DNA of 64,000 bases. Source: JADJPO01 sp963724535. Its GTDB lineage: Bacteria > Actinomycetota > Actinomycetes > Actinomycetales > Kineosporiaceae. The first letter of the stretch is position 1; every line of letters starts with the position of its first letter. A program made the translations under genes and the position numbers. The notes under the pieces are model-generated. The model was not told where the DNA came from, searched no databases, and saw only the letters and a program-made list of their open reading frames with translations. Where the stretch lies: the NCBI GenBank assembly GCA_963724535.1, contig CAVRVD010000008.1, forward strand, positions 19,212-83,211, in the 5' to 3' direction. Shown piece by piece: positions 8,783-17,212 of this stretch.

Positions 8783-10150
8783 ATGGCCATCAGTGTCTTC
8801 GACCTCTTCTCGATCGGCATCGGTCCGTCGAGCTCGCACACGGTGGGTCCGATGCGGGCCGCCCTGATGTTCACCGAGCGGCTGGCGGGCGATGGGGTGC
8901 TGGACCGGGTGGCCGGCCTGCGCGCCGAGCTGTTCGGCTCCCTCGGCGCGACCGGGCACGGGCACGGCAGCGTCGGTGCCGTCGTCCTCGGGCTGATGGG
9001 TGAGCGACCGGAGTCGGTCGATGTGGACGCCGCGCCGGCCCTGGTGGCCGGGGTGCGGCAGCGGCGTCAGCTGGCAGTGGCTGGTGGGCCGGTCATCGCC
9101 TTCGACGTCGAGGAGGACGTCGTGATGCACCGCAGGAAGTCGCTCCCGTTGCATCCCAACGGGATGCGCTTCGTCGCGACCGATGCCGACGGGGTCGAGC
9201 TCACCGCGCGGAGCTACTACTCGGTGGGCGGCGGGTTCGTGGCTGGGGAGGACGGCGGGGAGCCGATCGCCGACGGCACCGAGGTGCCGCTGCCGTTCGC
9301 GACCGGCGCCGAGCTGCTGTCCCGATGCCGCGAGAACGGGCTGTCGATCAGCGAGGTGATGCTGGTCAACGAGCGGGCCTGGCGCAGTGAGGAGGAGATC
9401 CGCTCCGGCCTGCGGGAGATCTGGTCGGTGATGCAGGGTTGCGTCAAGCGCGGCTGCGCCACCGACGGTGTGCTGCCCGGGGGGCTGAAAGTGGTGCGCC
9501 GGGCCCACGCCCTGCACCAGCAGCTGAGCGCCGAGGCCGGTTGCTGGCACGACCCGCTGCACGCCCTGGACTGGGTCAACCTGTACGCCCTGGCGGTCAA
9601 CGAGGAGAACGCCTCGGGCGGCCGGGTGGTCACCGCACCGACCAACGGGGCGGCCGGGATCATCCCGGCGGTGCTGCACTACTACCGCAACTTCGTCCCC
9701 GGCTCGAGCGAGGACGGCGTGGCGCGCTTCCTGCTCACCGCCGGGGCGATCGGAGTGATCTACAAGACGATGGCCTCCATCTCGGGCGCCGAGGTGGGCT
9801 GCCAGGGCGAGGTCGGTTCGGCCTGCTCGATGGCCGCGGCGGGGTTGGCCGAGGCGATGGGTGGCACGCCCGATCAGGTGGAGAACGCCGCCGAGATCGC
9901 CATGGAGCACAACCTCGGGCTGACCTGCGACCCGGTCGGAGGGCTGGTGCAGATCCCCTGCATCGAGCGCAACGCCATGGCCTCGGTCAAGGCGATCAAC
10001 GCCGTCCGGATGGCGTTGCGCGGGGACGGCACCCACGTCGTCTCGTTGGACAACGTCATCAAGACCATGCGCCAGACCGGCGCGGACATGAAGGTGAAGT
10101 ACAAGGAGACCTCACGCGGCGGGCTGGCCGTCAACGTCATCGAGTGCTGA
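8783..10150 (+). CDS. sdaA: L-serine ammonia-lyase (455 aa)
   Basis: Converts L-serine to pyruvate and ammonia in the cytoplasm. The single-chain form is visible: the beta domain opens with FDLFSIGIGPSSSHTVGP, and the alpha domain carries the cysteines of the iron-sulfur cluster in GCQGEVGSACSMAAAG and CDPVGGLVQIPC. It ends with KETSRGGLAVNVIEC. Length agrees with full-length one-chain enzymes. It starts at ATG 8783. Together with serC in this window it touches both synthesis and breakdown of serine, but the two are 7 kb apart and not co-transcribed. Confidence 0.95.
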   Translation: MAISVFDLFSIGIGPSSSHTVGPMRAALMFTERLAGDGVLDRVAGLRAELFGSLGATGHGHGSVGAVVLGLMGERPESVDVDAAPALVAGVRQRRQLAVAGGPVIAFDVEEDVVMHRRKSLPLHPNGMRFVATDADGVELTARSYYSVGGGFVAGEDGGEPIADGTEVPLPFATGAELLSRCRENGLSISEVMLVNERAWRSEEEIRSGLREIWSVMQGCVKRGCATDGVLPGGLKVVRRAHALHQQLSAEAGCWHDPLHALDWVNLYALAVNEENASGGRVVTAPTNGAAGIIPAVLHYYRNFVPGSSEDGVARFLLTAGAIGVIYKTMASISGAEVGCQGEVGSACSMAAAGLAEAMGGTPDQVENAAEIAMEHNLGLTCDPVGGLVQIPCIERNAMASVKAINAVRMALRGDGTHVVSLDNVIKTMRQTGADMKVKYKETSRGGLAVNVIEC

Positions 10151-10241
10151 GGTCAGCCTCCGGAGGGCTTCGGCATCGCCGCGGTGTGCCGGTAGGCCCT
10201 GGGGAAGGCCGACAGCCTGGCTGTCGTGCTAGGAAGTTCCG

Positions 10242-10859
10242 GTGGCGAGAGTGGTGACGTGGGCGCAGTACCGAGGGAGCATCGGTGACCGCTCGAGCCT
10301 GTTCGCCGCGCTCGCCGACTTCGGGCGGGTCGAGCGTGCCCTGTACCCAGGGGCCTACGTCGATCTGTCTCCCTCGTCGGCGATCCCATCGGTGGTCTAC
10401 GTCGACACCGACTCGCGAGCGTCCCGGTTCTTCGCCGACGCCGACCTCGTACAGGCCGATCTGGCCGGTCGCACCCGTGCGGGTGCCGGGGTCGAGGTGG
10501 CGTTCCACGCCGCCGACTACACCCGGCCGCTCCCGCTGCCGGACGGCAGCATGGACCTGCTGATCTCGTTGTTCGCCGGGCCGGTGTGGGAGCACTGCCG
10601 CCGCTACCTGCGACCGGGCGGGTGGCTGCTGGCCAACACCAGTCACGGCGATGCCAGCCTGGCCGCCCTCGACCCCGCTGTGCGGCTGGTGGCCGCGGCC
10701 CAGCACCGCGACGACCACTACCGCCTGGACACCGACCGGCTCGAGGAGTACCTGATCCCGAAGCGGCCAGACGCGGCCGACGCCAGCCGCATCCGGCGCA
10801 GCGGCCGTGGCATCGCCTACACGCGCACCGCGTTCGCCTACCTGTTTCAGATCCCCTGA
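10242..10859 (+). CDS. Class I SAM-dependent methyltransferase-like protein (205 aa)
   Basis: The core resembles a Rossmann methyltransferase: VVYVDTDSRASRFFADADLV as a nucleotide-binding strand-loop region, HAADYTRPLPLPDGSMDLLISL as motif II/III, and YLRPGGWLLANTSHGDA as the strand after the active site. A canonical glycine-rich motif I is not obvious, so catalytic activity is uncertain. Start GTG 10242 follows an AGGAAG ribosome site 8 bases away. It stands alone after sdaA, with a GACAGC/GCTGTC hairpin upstream near 10211. Confidence 0.65.
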   Translation: MARVVTWAQYRGSIGDRSSLFAALADFGRVERALYPGAYVDLSPSSAIPSVVYVDTDSRASRFFADADLVQADLAGRTRAGAGVEVAFHAADYTRPLPLPDGSMDLLISLFAGPVWEHCRRYLRPGGWLLANTSHGDASLAALDPAVRLVAAAQHRDDHYRLDTDRLEEYLIPKRPDAADASRIRRSGRGIAYTRTAFAYLFQIP

Positions 10860-11033
10860 CCGGCACCCAGGCGGGCCACCTGGCCCATGCTCCACAGTGG
10901 CGGACTGGCCCTGCCTGCCACCACTGGCGGCCTCGTCGCCACACTGTGCCCCTGTTCCAACAGCAGCACAGTGCGACTGCGGCGCCGACAGTGGGGCCCG
11001 GCAGCACGCTGAGCGCGGGGGATCACGGCGGGG

Positions 11034-11363
11034 TCACGGCAGCCGGAATCGCTGTTCCGCCCGCCCGCTCGCGTCGCCGGCCTCCTTGTGAAGGGTCTTC
11101 AGGGCGCAGATGGCCAGCTTCTCGTCCTCAGTGAGCCCGGTCATCCGGTCCTCGTCGATCTTGATCAGGATCACGAGCGCGTCCAGGATCCGATTGATCT
11201 GCTTGCCGTAGCTTCCGACCTCGTCGAGCACCTCGTGCTCGGTGTCGACATCGTTGACGTTGCAGCCGAAGTAGAAGGTCGGCCGGAAGAACTCTCGCCA
11301 GATGGTGGTGGGGAAGTAGACGAAGTCGCGCAGGCTCTGGGACAGAATCGACGATTGGCTCAT
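11034..11363 (-). CDS. Hypothetical protein (109 aa)
   Basis: I do not recognise this protein. It reads like a genuine one: an aromatic stretch (LRDFVYFPTTIWREFFRPTF), then FGCNVNDVDTEHEVLDEVG, a helical region with many Ile/Leu (ILDALVILIKIDEDR) and a basic C-terminus. No membrane helix or signal peptide is visible. ATG 11363 is chosen because GGAG lies 9 bases upstream; ATG 11372 and GTG 11378 are in frame but have no ribosome site. It stands alone, upstream of and divergent from an MFS gene. Confidence 0.65.
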   Translation of the reverse strand: MSQSSILSQSLRDFVYFPTTIWREFFRPTFYFGCNVNDVDTEHEVLDEVGSYGKQINRILDALVILIKIDEDRMTGLTEDEKLAICALKTLHKEAGDASGRAEQRFRLP

Positions 11364-11610
11364 CGCTTTCATCTCCACGTGAGAGGTGCGACGTACGGAG
11401 CCCTGTGCTTCTGGCCGCCGTCTTTTCGAGTCTTGTCTCGTTGTTCCTCGTGGTCCGGGGTCGAACGTCCCCGCTGATGGAGTCAGTGACCGTCAGCACT
11501 GACACCCGGCCTGCGCGACCGGTTCGCCGGGTCCCGCCCAGGAACATCTGTCGACCGGACGGCGCTGTGCCCCGAGTACCCACCTGCCCCGTCGGAGGAG
11601 CCGCGCCCCC

Positions 11611-13032
11611 GTGAGTCCCACCTTTCGGGCGCTGGCACACCCTGACTACCGGATCTGGGCCGGCGGCGCGCTGGTCTCCAACGCCGGCACCTGGATGCAA
11701 CGGGTCGCTCAGGACTGGCTGGTGCTGACGGTGCTCACCGACGAGTCCGCCACCGCCGTCGGGATCACCACCGCCCTGCAGTTCGCCCCGATGGCCCTGC
11801 TCGCCCCGGTGGGCGGCGTGGTCGCCGACCGCTTCGACCGGCGCCGCGTGCTGATGGCCACCCAGTCCGCCGCCGGTCTGCTGGCGCTCGTGCTCGGCCT
11901 GCTCGTGGTCACCGGGACCGCGCAGCTGTGGCACGTCTACACCCTGGCCGGACTGCTCGGGGTGGCCAGCGCCCTGGACGCCCCGACCCGGCATGCCTTC
12001 GTCGGCGGCCTTGTCCCCGAGGCCGACCTGGCCAACGCGGTGAGCCTGAACAGCGCCTCCTTCCATGCCGGCCGACTGATCGGGCCCGGGCTGGCCGGCT
12101 GGCTGATCCACTGGTTCGGCACCGGTCCGGTCTTCCTGGTCAACGCCGTCTCGTTCGGCGCTGTCCTGGTCTCGCTGACGCGCATCGGTCCAGTAGCGGA
12201 CGCGGACGGCGTCGCCGCCCGCCCGGACCCCGGGCGGGGCGGTCTCGGCGCGCTGCGTGAGGGCCTGGCCTACGTCCGTGGCCGCGGTGACCTGGTCCTG
12301 GTGCTGTCCCTGGTCGGCGTGGTCGGCACCTTCGGCCTCAACTTCCAGATGACCACGGCCCTGATGGCCCGGTTGGTCTACGACCGCGGTGCGCGGGAGT
12401 ACGGGATGCTCGGCTCGGTGCTCGCCGTCGGTGCCCTGGCCGGCGCCCTGCTCGCGGCGCGGCGGGACCGGCCGACACCGCGTCTGGTGGTGCTGGCCAC
12501 GCTCGGCTTCGGTGCGGCCGCCACCGCTGCTGCGTTGATGCCCGGTTACCTGTCCTTCGCCGCCGCGCTGGTGCCGGTCGGCCTGGCGTCGATCACCTTG
12601 ATGACCACCGCCAACTCCACCGTCCAGCTGGCGACCGAGCCCGCGATGCGGGGCCGGGTGATGGCTCTGTACATCGCCGTGTTCATGGGCGGCACCCCGA
12701 TCGGGGCGCCGCTGATCGGCTGGGTGGGCGAGCACCTCGGGGCCCGTTGGACCATCGGTTTCGGCGGCGCGGTCAGCCTGCTCGCCGGGCTGGTGGCCTG
12801 GGTGCTGCTACCTCGCGTGGTAGTCAATGACTCTTCGTGTTCGAACCCGTACGCTGGCGAGCGTGCGAGGAGACGGGACGACCGGGCGCCGGGCAACCCT
12901 GACCCGGGCCCTACCGCTCATGCTGGCCGGGACGGTGACGGTGGCGGTGCTGCTGGTCGTCCCGGGACTGGTCGCCTCCCAGCCGGCCACGCCGGTGGTG
13001 ACGAGCGCTGCCCAGACCGCGCCCGGGTCTGA
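11611..13032 (+). CDS. MFS transporter, enterobactin-exporter-like (473 aa)
   Basis: Twelve-helix permease with the A-motif GGVVADRFDRRRVL in the TM2-TM3 loop and a repeat of it in the C-terminal half (MRGRVMALY). The RIWAGGALVSNAGTWMQRVAQDWLV start is typical of the MFS_3/EntS-like group of exporters. GTG 11611 follows GGAGGAG 10 bases upstream. The conserved part ends near codon 410 (WVLLPRVVV). The last 60 or so residues are polar and overlap the amidase gene by about 200 bases in another frame. That tail has no family counterpart that I know. Confidence 0.85.
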   Translation: MSPTFRALAHPDYRIWAGGALVSNAGTWMQRVAQDWLVLTVLTDESATAVGITTALQFAPMALLAPVGGVVADRFDRRRVLMATQSAAGLLALVLGLLVVTGTAQLWHVYTLAGLLGVASALDAPTRHAFVGGLVPEADLANAVSLNSASFHAGRLIGPGLAGWLIHWFGTGPVFLVNAVSFGAVLVSLTRIGPVADADGVAARPDPGRGGLGALREGLAYVRGRGDLVLVLSLVGVVGTFGLNFQMTTALMARLVYDRGAREYGMLGSVLAVGALAGALLAARRDRPTPRLVVLATLGFGAAATAAALMPGYLSFAAALVPVGLASITLMTTANSTVQLATEPAMRGRVMALYIAVFMGGTPIGAPLIGWVGEHLGARWTIGFGGAVSLLAGLVAWVLLPRVVVNDSSCSNPYAGERARRRDDRAPGNPDPGPTAHAGRDGDGGGAAGRPGTGRLPAGHAGGDERCPDRARV

Positions 13033-13657
13033 CCCGGCGTCCGGACCGTTCCGCGCCCCGCAGTCCCAGTACCTGGTCGGCCTGCCCCGGGTGGTGCAGC
13101 GACCGATCCCCTACCCGCAGCGGCGCAAGGACCAGATGGCCCGCTACGCCGCCGTCCACTACGGCGAGGCCACCTGGCGGCTGCGTCCTCGGGCGGTGGT
13201 CCTGCACTTCACCGAGTCCGACTCGGTGGCCGGTGTGGTGGCACACTTCGCCCGCAACGGCGCCAACCGCGGCGAGCTGCCGGGGGTCTGCGCGCACTAC
13301 CTGGTGGACCAGGACGGCACCGTGTACGAGCTGGTGCCGACCTCGGTGATGTGCCGGCACGCCATCGGGCTCAACCACCGGGCGATCGGCATCGAGGTCG
13401 TCCAGTCCACCCACGGGCACTCCTCGGCGTGGGCGGACGCGCAGATCCTGGCCCGCACCGCTCAGGCGCGCTCGCTGCTGCTGCTCGTCGCCGGTCTACA
13501 GGACCGGTACGCCATCCCCAGCGCCCAGGTGCACGGGCACGGCACCGCGAACTCCTCGTCCCTGTTCACCGACCGCAGGGGTTGGCGCAACGACCACACC
13601 GACTGGGGCCCGGACGCGGTGGCGCAGTTCCGGCGCCGGCTGGCTGCCCTTTCGTGA
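12827..13657 (+). CDS. N-acetylmuramoyl-L-alanine amidase, exported (276 aa)
   Basis: Cell-wall hydrolase of the Amidase_2/PGRP fold that cuts the bond between muramic acid and the stem peptide. A membrane or signal segment (LPLMLAGTVTVAVLLVVPGL, about residues 30-50) is followed by a short linker and the catalytic domain. VVLHFTESDSVAGVVAHFAR, CAHYLVDQDGTVYELV, RHAIGLNHRAIGIEVV and the late HGHGTANSS supply the expected zinc-binding His positions. The start is uncertain: ATG 12827 gives the longest form, and GTG 12859 or 12865 would give a shorter leader. The stop overlaps the next gene's GTG by four bases. Confidence 0.85.
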   Translation: MTLRVRTRTLASVRGDGTTGRRATLTRALPLMLAGTVTVAVLLVVPGLVASQPATPVVTSAAQTAPGSDPASGPFRAPQSQYLVGLPRVVQRPIPYPQRRKDQMARYAAVHYGEATWRLRPRAVVLHFTESDSVAGVVAHFARNGANRGELPGVCAHYLVDQDGTVYELVPTSVMCRHAIGLNHRAIGIEVVQSTHGHSSAWADAQILARTAQARSLLLLVAGLQDRYAIPSAQVHGHGTANSSSLFTDRRGWRNDHTDWGPDAVAQFRRRLAALS

Positions 13658-14940
13658 GGCCGTCGGCGGCGCTGGTCGACGCCGTCCCGGTGGTCCACTA
13701 TGACCGGGTGCCCGAACCACTGGACGACGCCCTGGCTGGCCTGCGTGCACTGCTGCTGGACCTGGACGGGCTGGTCCGTGCCGTGGCGGCCGGACGACGC
13801 CGGGGCGCCGAACCGCCGTCCTGGCAGCGGGTCGAGCTGCGTCCGGTTGACCTGAAGACCGGTGCGCACCTGCAGGTGGTGACCCACGACGGGCTGCGTC
13901 CCAGCACCCGCAACCATGCCCCGGACGCCGCGCCCGCGGCGGTCGACGCGCTGCTCGCCGAGCCGTTCGGCAACTGGCACGTGCAGACCCGCGATCGGAC
14001 AGTCCAGCTGCGGGTCACCAAACGCGGTGCGGCCCAAGTGCATTCGGCGACGACGGGGGACGGCGGGGCCGCCGCGCCGCGGCCTGATGCGGCCCGCCGC
14101 GGGCACGACCGGGCCAAGGAGCACCTGCTGGACCCCGGTGACCCGCTCTTCGACGCGCTCGGCGCCGGCGCAGACAAGCGCCGCCAGGTCGACGCCTTCC
14201 TGCGTCAGCTGCAGGTCGTGCTGCCCACCGCGCCGACCGGGCGGCCGCTGCACGTGGTCGACCTCGGCTGCGGCAACGCGTACCTGACCTTCGCCGCCCA
14301 TCGCTACCTCACCGACACCCTGCGGCACCCGGTGCGCACCGTGGGTGTCGACGTACGCGCCGACGTCGTGACCCGCAACCGCGTTCTGGCCCAACGCCTC
14401 TGCCTTGACGGGCTGGAGTTCGCCACGGGCTCGATCGACGAGGCCGACCCGCTGCCCGGCGCCGAGGTGGACCTCGTGCTGGCCCTGCATGCATGCGACA
14501 CCGCGACCGACGACGCCCTCGCCAGGGCGGTGCGGTGGCGGGCGGGAGCGGTGCTGGCGGCGCCGTGCTGCCACCACGACATCCACCGTCAGCTGCTCGC
14601 CCGAGGCCGGGCCGGGGTGCGCGCCCCCGCGCCGTACGCGCCGGTGGTGTCCTCGCCGATCCTGCTGCAGCGCTTCGCCGACGTGCTCACCGACGCGCTG
14701 CGGGCCGAGCTGATGCGCCTCGTCGGCTACCGGGTGGACGTCGTCGAGTTCGTCGACTCCCGGCACACCCCTCGCAACGCCCTGTTGCGGATGCAGCGCA
14801 GACCGCGGGCCCCGGACGCCGACCGGGGCGAGGCCCTGGTGGACCTGGCCACCTCCTGGCGAATCCGTCCGCACCTGCTCGACGCCCTTGGCGACGAGGT
14901 GGAGACCGCTGTGCGACAACGGATCGGTCCTCGCCCGTGA
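13654..14940 (+). CDS. Methyltransferase domain protein (428 aa)
   Basis: SAM-dependent methyltransferase in the Methyltransf_32/METTL25-like group. Motif I, VVDLGCGNAYLTFAAH, is at about residues 205-220 and is followed by VGVDVRADVVTRNRVLAQ, LALHACDTATDDALARAV and AAPCCHHDIHRQL, a cysteine/histidine cluster typical of this family. The N-terminal 200 residues form a separate region, of which RVELRPVDLKTGAHLQ is the most conserved-looking part. GTG 13654 overlaps the amidase stop (GTGA), so it is coupled to it. Its own stop overlaps the next GTG in the same way. Substrate unknown, perhaps RNA. Confidence 0.8.
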   Translation: MRPSAALVDAVPVVHYDRVPEPLDDALAGLRALLLDLDGLVRAVAAGRRRGAEPPSWQRVELRPVDLKTGAHLQVVTHDGLRPSTRNHAPDAAPAAVDALLAEPFGNWHVQTRDRTVQLRVTKRGAAQVHSATTGDGGAAAPRPDAARRGHDRAKEHLLDPGDPLFDALGAGADKRRQVDAFLRQLQVVLPTAPTGRPLHVVDLGCGNAYLTFAAHRYLTDTLRHPVRTVGVDVRADVVTRNRVLAQRLCLDGLEFATGSIDEADPLPGAEVDLVLALHACDTATDDALARAVRWRAGAVLAAPCCHHDIHRQLLARGRAGVRAPAPYAPVVSSPILLQRFADVLTDALRAELMRLVGYRVDVVEFVDSRHTPRNALLRMQRRPRAPDADRGEALVDLATSWRIRPHLLDALGDEVETAVRQRIGPRP

Positions 14941-16145
14941 GACCGCGGGTCACGGCGCCGGTACGGCTGCGCGTCGGCCGGAGCGTGACCCGCCGGCTGG
15001 CGGCCGCGCCGCTGCTCGCCGCCCTGCTGGCGCCCGGGGCGGGGACCGACCCGAGCCCGCCGCCGATCGGTCCGAAGCCGGTGCCGGTGCTCAGCGCCGA
15101 CGTGGACCGCATCGTGGCCGACCCGCACATCTCCGAGAGCTCGGGGCTGGCGGTCAGCCCGCAGCACGACGGGCTGCTGTGGACCATCAACGACTCCGGC
15201 AACCCGCCGGTCGTCTACGGCATCGATGCCGACGGGACGACCCGGGCCCGGCTCCGGCTGGACGACGTGCCCAACGTCGACTGGGAGGCCCTCGCGGTGT
15301 GGCGGGACGGCGACGGTCGGGCTCTGATGGCCGTCGCCGACATCGGCGACAACGGCGCGGTGCGCGAGGAGATCGAGGTCGACGTGTGCGCCGAACCGGA
15401 CCGGCTCGACGACGAGGAGGTCGAGGTCGCGCCGTTGCGTCGGATCCGGCTGCGCTACCCAGACCAGGCCAAGGACGCCGAGTCGCTGCTCGTCGACCCG
15501 CGCACGCAGCGGATGTACGTCGTGGCCAAGGGGCTGCTGCGGGCCAGGATCTACCTGGTGCCCGAGTCGGTGTGGCCCGGCACGTCGTCGGAGGTGGCCA
15601 CCCTGGAGTACGTGGGCGGCCTTGGTCTGCAGCTCGCCACCGACGGCGCCGTGTTGGCGTCGGGGCACGTCGTCCTGCGTAACTACACCAGCGCCATGCT
15701 CCTCGCCCCGCTGCCGGCCGGCCAGCGGCCGCTGACCCCACTGGCCCTGGTCGGCCTACCGCAGCAGAGCCAGGGCGAGGGCCTCGCGGTCAGCGGCGAG
15801 GACCTGTACCTGTCCAGCGAGGGCCGGGACCGCCCGGTGTTGCGGGCCGCCCTGCCCGAGACCTTCCGGATGGCCATCGCCGGCGCCGCCTCGGCGTCGC
15901 CGGCGACGGGCTCACCAGTGGCTTCGCCGTCGGGACCGGTTGCGGGACCGAGGACTTCGGGACCGGGAACTACCGGAACCCTTGCGGGGGGCGCGGGGGG
16001 TCGGGACGCGGGGACCGACCGCGTCGGTACCGTCGGGCTGACCTCGGTCGCCCTGCTCGGTCTCGGTCTCGTCCTCGGGCTGGGGCTCGGGATCGGTGTC
16101 CTGCTGCGCCGCCGACGCGGCGGAGCCGGTGTCGGTGGTGTCTGA
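14937..16145 (+). CDS. Secreted beta-propeller-like protein (402 aa)
   Basis: Begins with a basic leader and hydrophobic signal segment (RRLAAAPLLAALLAPGAG). The following 280 residues have the rhythm of a propeller: SESSGLAVSPQHDGLLWTIN, IDADGTTRARLRL, DWEALAV, AVADIGDNGA, KDAESLLVDPRTQRMYVV and QGEGLAVSGEDLYLSSEG. This matches secreted actinobacterial proteins often called integral membrane or esterase-like phytase-family propellers. GTG 14937 overlaps the previous stop (GTGA). The final 90 residues are Gly/Ser/Pro-rich with a possible membrane anchor and an RRRRGG tail. They lie fully antisense to the tail of the convergent gene at 15912-17147, so the anchor may be spurious. Confidence 0.7.
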   Translation: MRPRVTAPVRLRVGRSVTRRLAAAPLLAALLAPGAGTDPSPPPIGPKPVPVLSADVDRIVADPHISESSGLAVSPQHDGLLWTINDSGNPPVVYGIDADGTTRARLRLDDVPNVDWEALAVWRDGDGRALMAVADIGDNGAVREEIEVDVCAEPDRLDDEEVEVAPLRRIRLRYPDQAKDAESLLVDPRTQRMYVVAKGLLRARIYLVPESVWPGTSSEVATLEYVGGLGLQLATDGAVLASGHVVLRNYTSAMLLAPLPAGQRPLTPLALVGLPQQSQGEGLAVSGEDLYLSSEGRDRPVLRAALPETFRMAIAGAASASPATGSPVASPSGPVAGPRTSGPGTTGTLAGGAGGRDAGTDRVGTVGLTSVALLGLGLVLGLGLGIGVLLRRRRGGAGVGGV

Positions 16146-17147
16146 GTCGTCGACCGTCTCGGGTTCGCCCGGTTCCCCCTCGGCGGCGGCCATGGTTGGT
16201 TCCGGCGCGTCGAGTGTCGCCGAAGGGGGCTCCGCCGCGTCCGGCACCCGACCCACCCAGCGGGTCGCCATGACGGTCACCAGGCCCACCGCCAGCAGCC
16301 CGAGCATCAGCGGCACCGAGGAAGAAGCCGGCCGCTCGGTGACCGCCTCGACCCGCCACTGGCCGACCTGGCTGCCCTCGGTGTCCACCGACGCCCGGTC
16401 CACGGACTGGTCGGGGCCGAGATCCAGACGGCCCGCCCGAGGCAACCACTGCACGTCGAGTGAGCGGGAGGGGTCGGCGGCGGGCACCTCGGAAGCGGTG
16501 TCGACCACCGTGGTGCCCGAGCCGGCGGCGACCACCCGGGCCCGCAGGCCGTCCGGAGTGGCCTGGACCAGCCGGGCGCGCAGCTGCTCGAGCTCGATCT
16601 CGGCCACCAGCAGGCCGAGCCGGTCACCGCCGGTGCTGACCGGGGTCACCGTGGCCAGCACCCAGGTGCGGGTGACCGCGGAGAGGTAGGGGCGGTGCTG
16701 CTCCACCTGGTGCGGCGCCAGCCGGCGCGCGTCGGCGAGCAGATCCGGCTCGAGGGAACCGGCGCCTGTCAGCGGCGGGTCGCGACCCAGGACCACCTGC
16801 GCCACCGTGCGGTCCTCGCCGTCCACCAGGCTGACCGCGGTTCCCGAGCCACCGACCACCCCGGCCAGCCGGGACAGCACCCCCTCGGCGGCGGTACGGG
16901 CGGCGGTGGTTCCCGGGGCGCGCAGCCGCTCGGCCAGTAGCGGATCGGTGGCGGTGAGCCGCACCAGGTCCGACCAGCCGTCCAGGGTGTGGGCTACTCC
17001 GGCCGCGGCCTGCTCGGCCCGGCCCCCGGCATCCTCGGGCGTCGGCGAGGGGCCGAGTCCGAGACAGACCAGGACCGTGGCCACCAGCGGCAGCAGGGTC
17101 AGTGCGTACAGTGCGGACGGCGTCAGGCGGCGGTACGCGGGGGGCAC
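15912..17147 (-). CDS. Membrane protein with extracellular Cache-like sensor domain (411 aa)
   Basis: TM1 is LYALTLLPLVATVLVCLGLG (about residues 13-32). An outer domain of about 240 residues follows, with the strand pattern of a double-Cache sensor (AVSLVDGEDRTVAQVVLG, VLATVTPVSTGGDRLGLLVAEI, RVVAAGSGTTVVDTA). TM2 is VPLMLGLLAVGLVTVM, then a disordered acidic and finally Ser/Arg-rich cytoplasmic tail. No kinase, GGDEF or methyl-accepting domain follows, so output is unclear. GTG 17147 sits directly against an AAGGAGG sequence with no spacer, which is too close; a start slightly downstream is possible. Overlaps the convergent propeller gene by 234 bases. Confidence 0.65.
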   Translation of the reverse strand: MPPAYRRLTPSALYALTLLPLVATVLVCLGLGPSPTPEDAGGRAEQAAAGVAHTLDGWSDLVRLTATDPLLAERLRAPGTTAARTAAEGVLSRLAGVVGGSGTAVSLVDGEDRTVAQVVLGRDPPLTGAGSLEPDLLADARRLAPHQVEQHRPYLSAVTRTWVLATVTPVSTGGDRLGLLVAEIELEQLRARLVQATPDGLRARVVAAGSGTTVVDTASEVPAADPSRSLDVQWLPRAGRLDLGPDQSVDRASVDTEGSQVGQWRVEAVTERPASSSVPLMLGLLAVGLVTVMATRWVGRVPDAAEPPSATLDAPEPTMAAAEGEPGEPETVDDSDTTDTGSAASAAQQDTDPEPQPEDETETEQGDRGQPDGTDAVGPRVPTPRAPRKGSGSSRSRSPRSRNRSRRRSHW

Positions 17148-17212
17148 CCTCCTTGGTCGACGCCGTCAGCCGGCGGCTTGAGGGTGTCCGGCCGGACGGG
17201 TCCGCCGGCGGG

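Noticed and set aside
11128..14919. Long leftward frames opposite the MFS permease, amidase and methyltransferase genes
   Set aside because: Gly/Arg/Gln/His-rich shadow frames typical of high-GC DNA; the plus-strand genes have clear family motifs.
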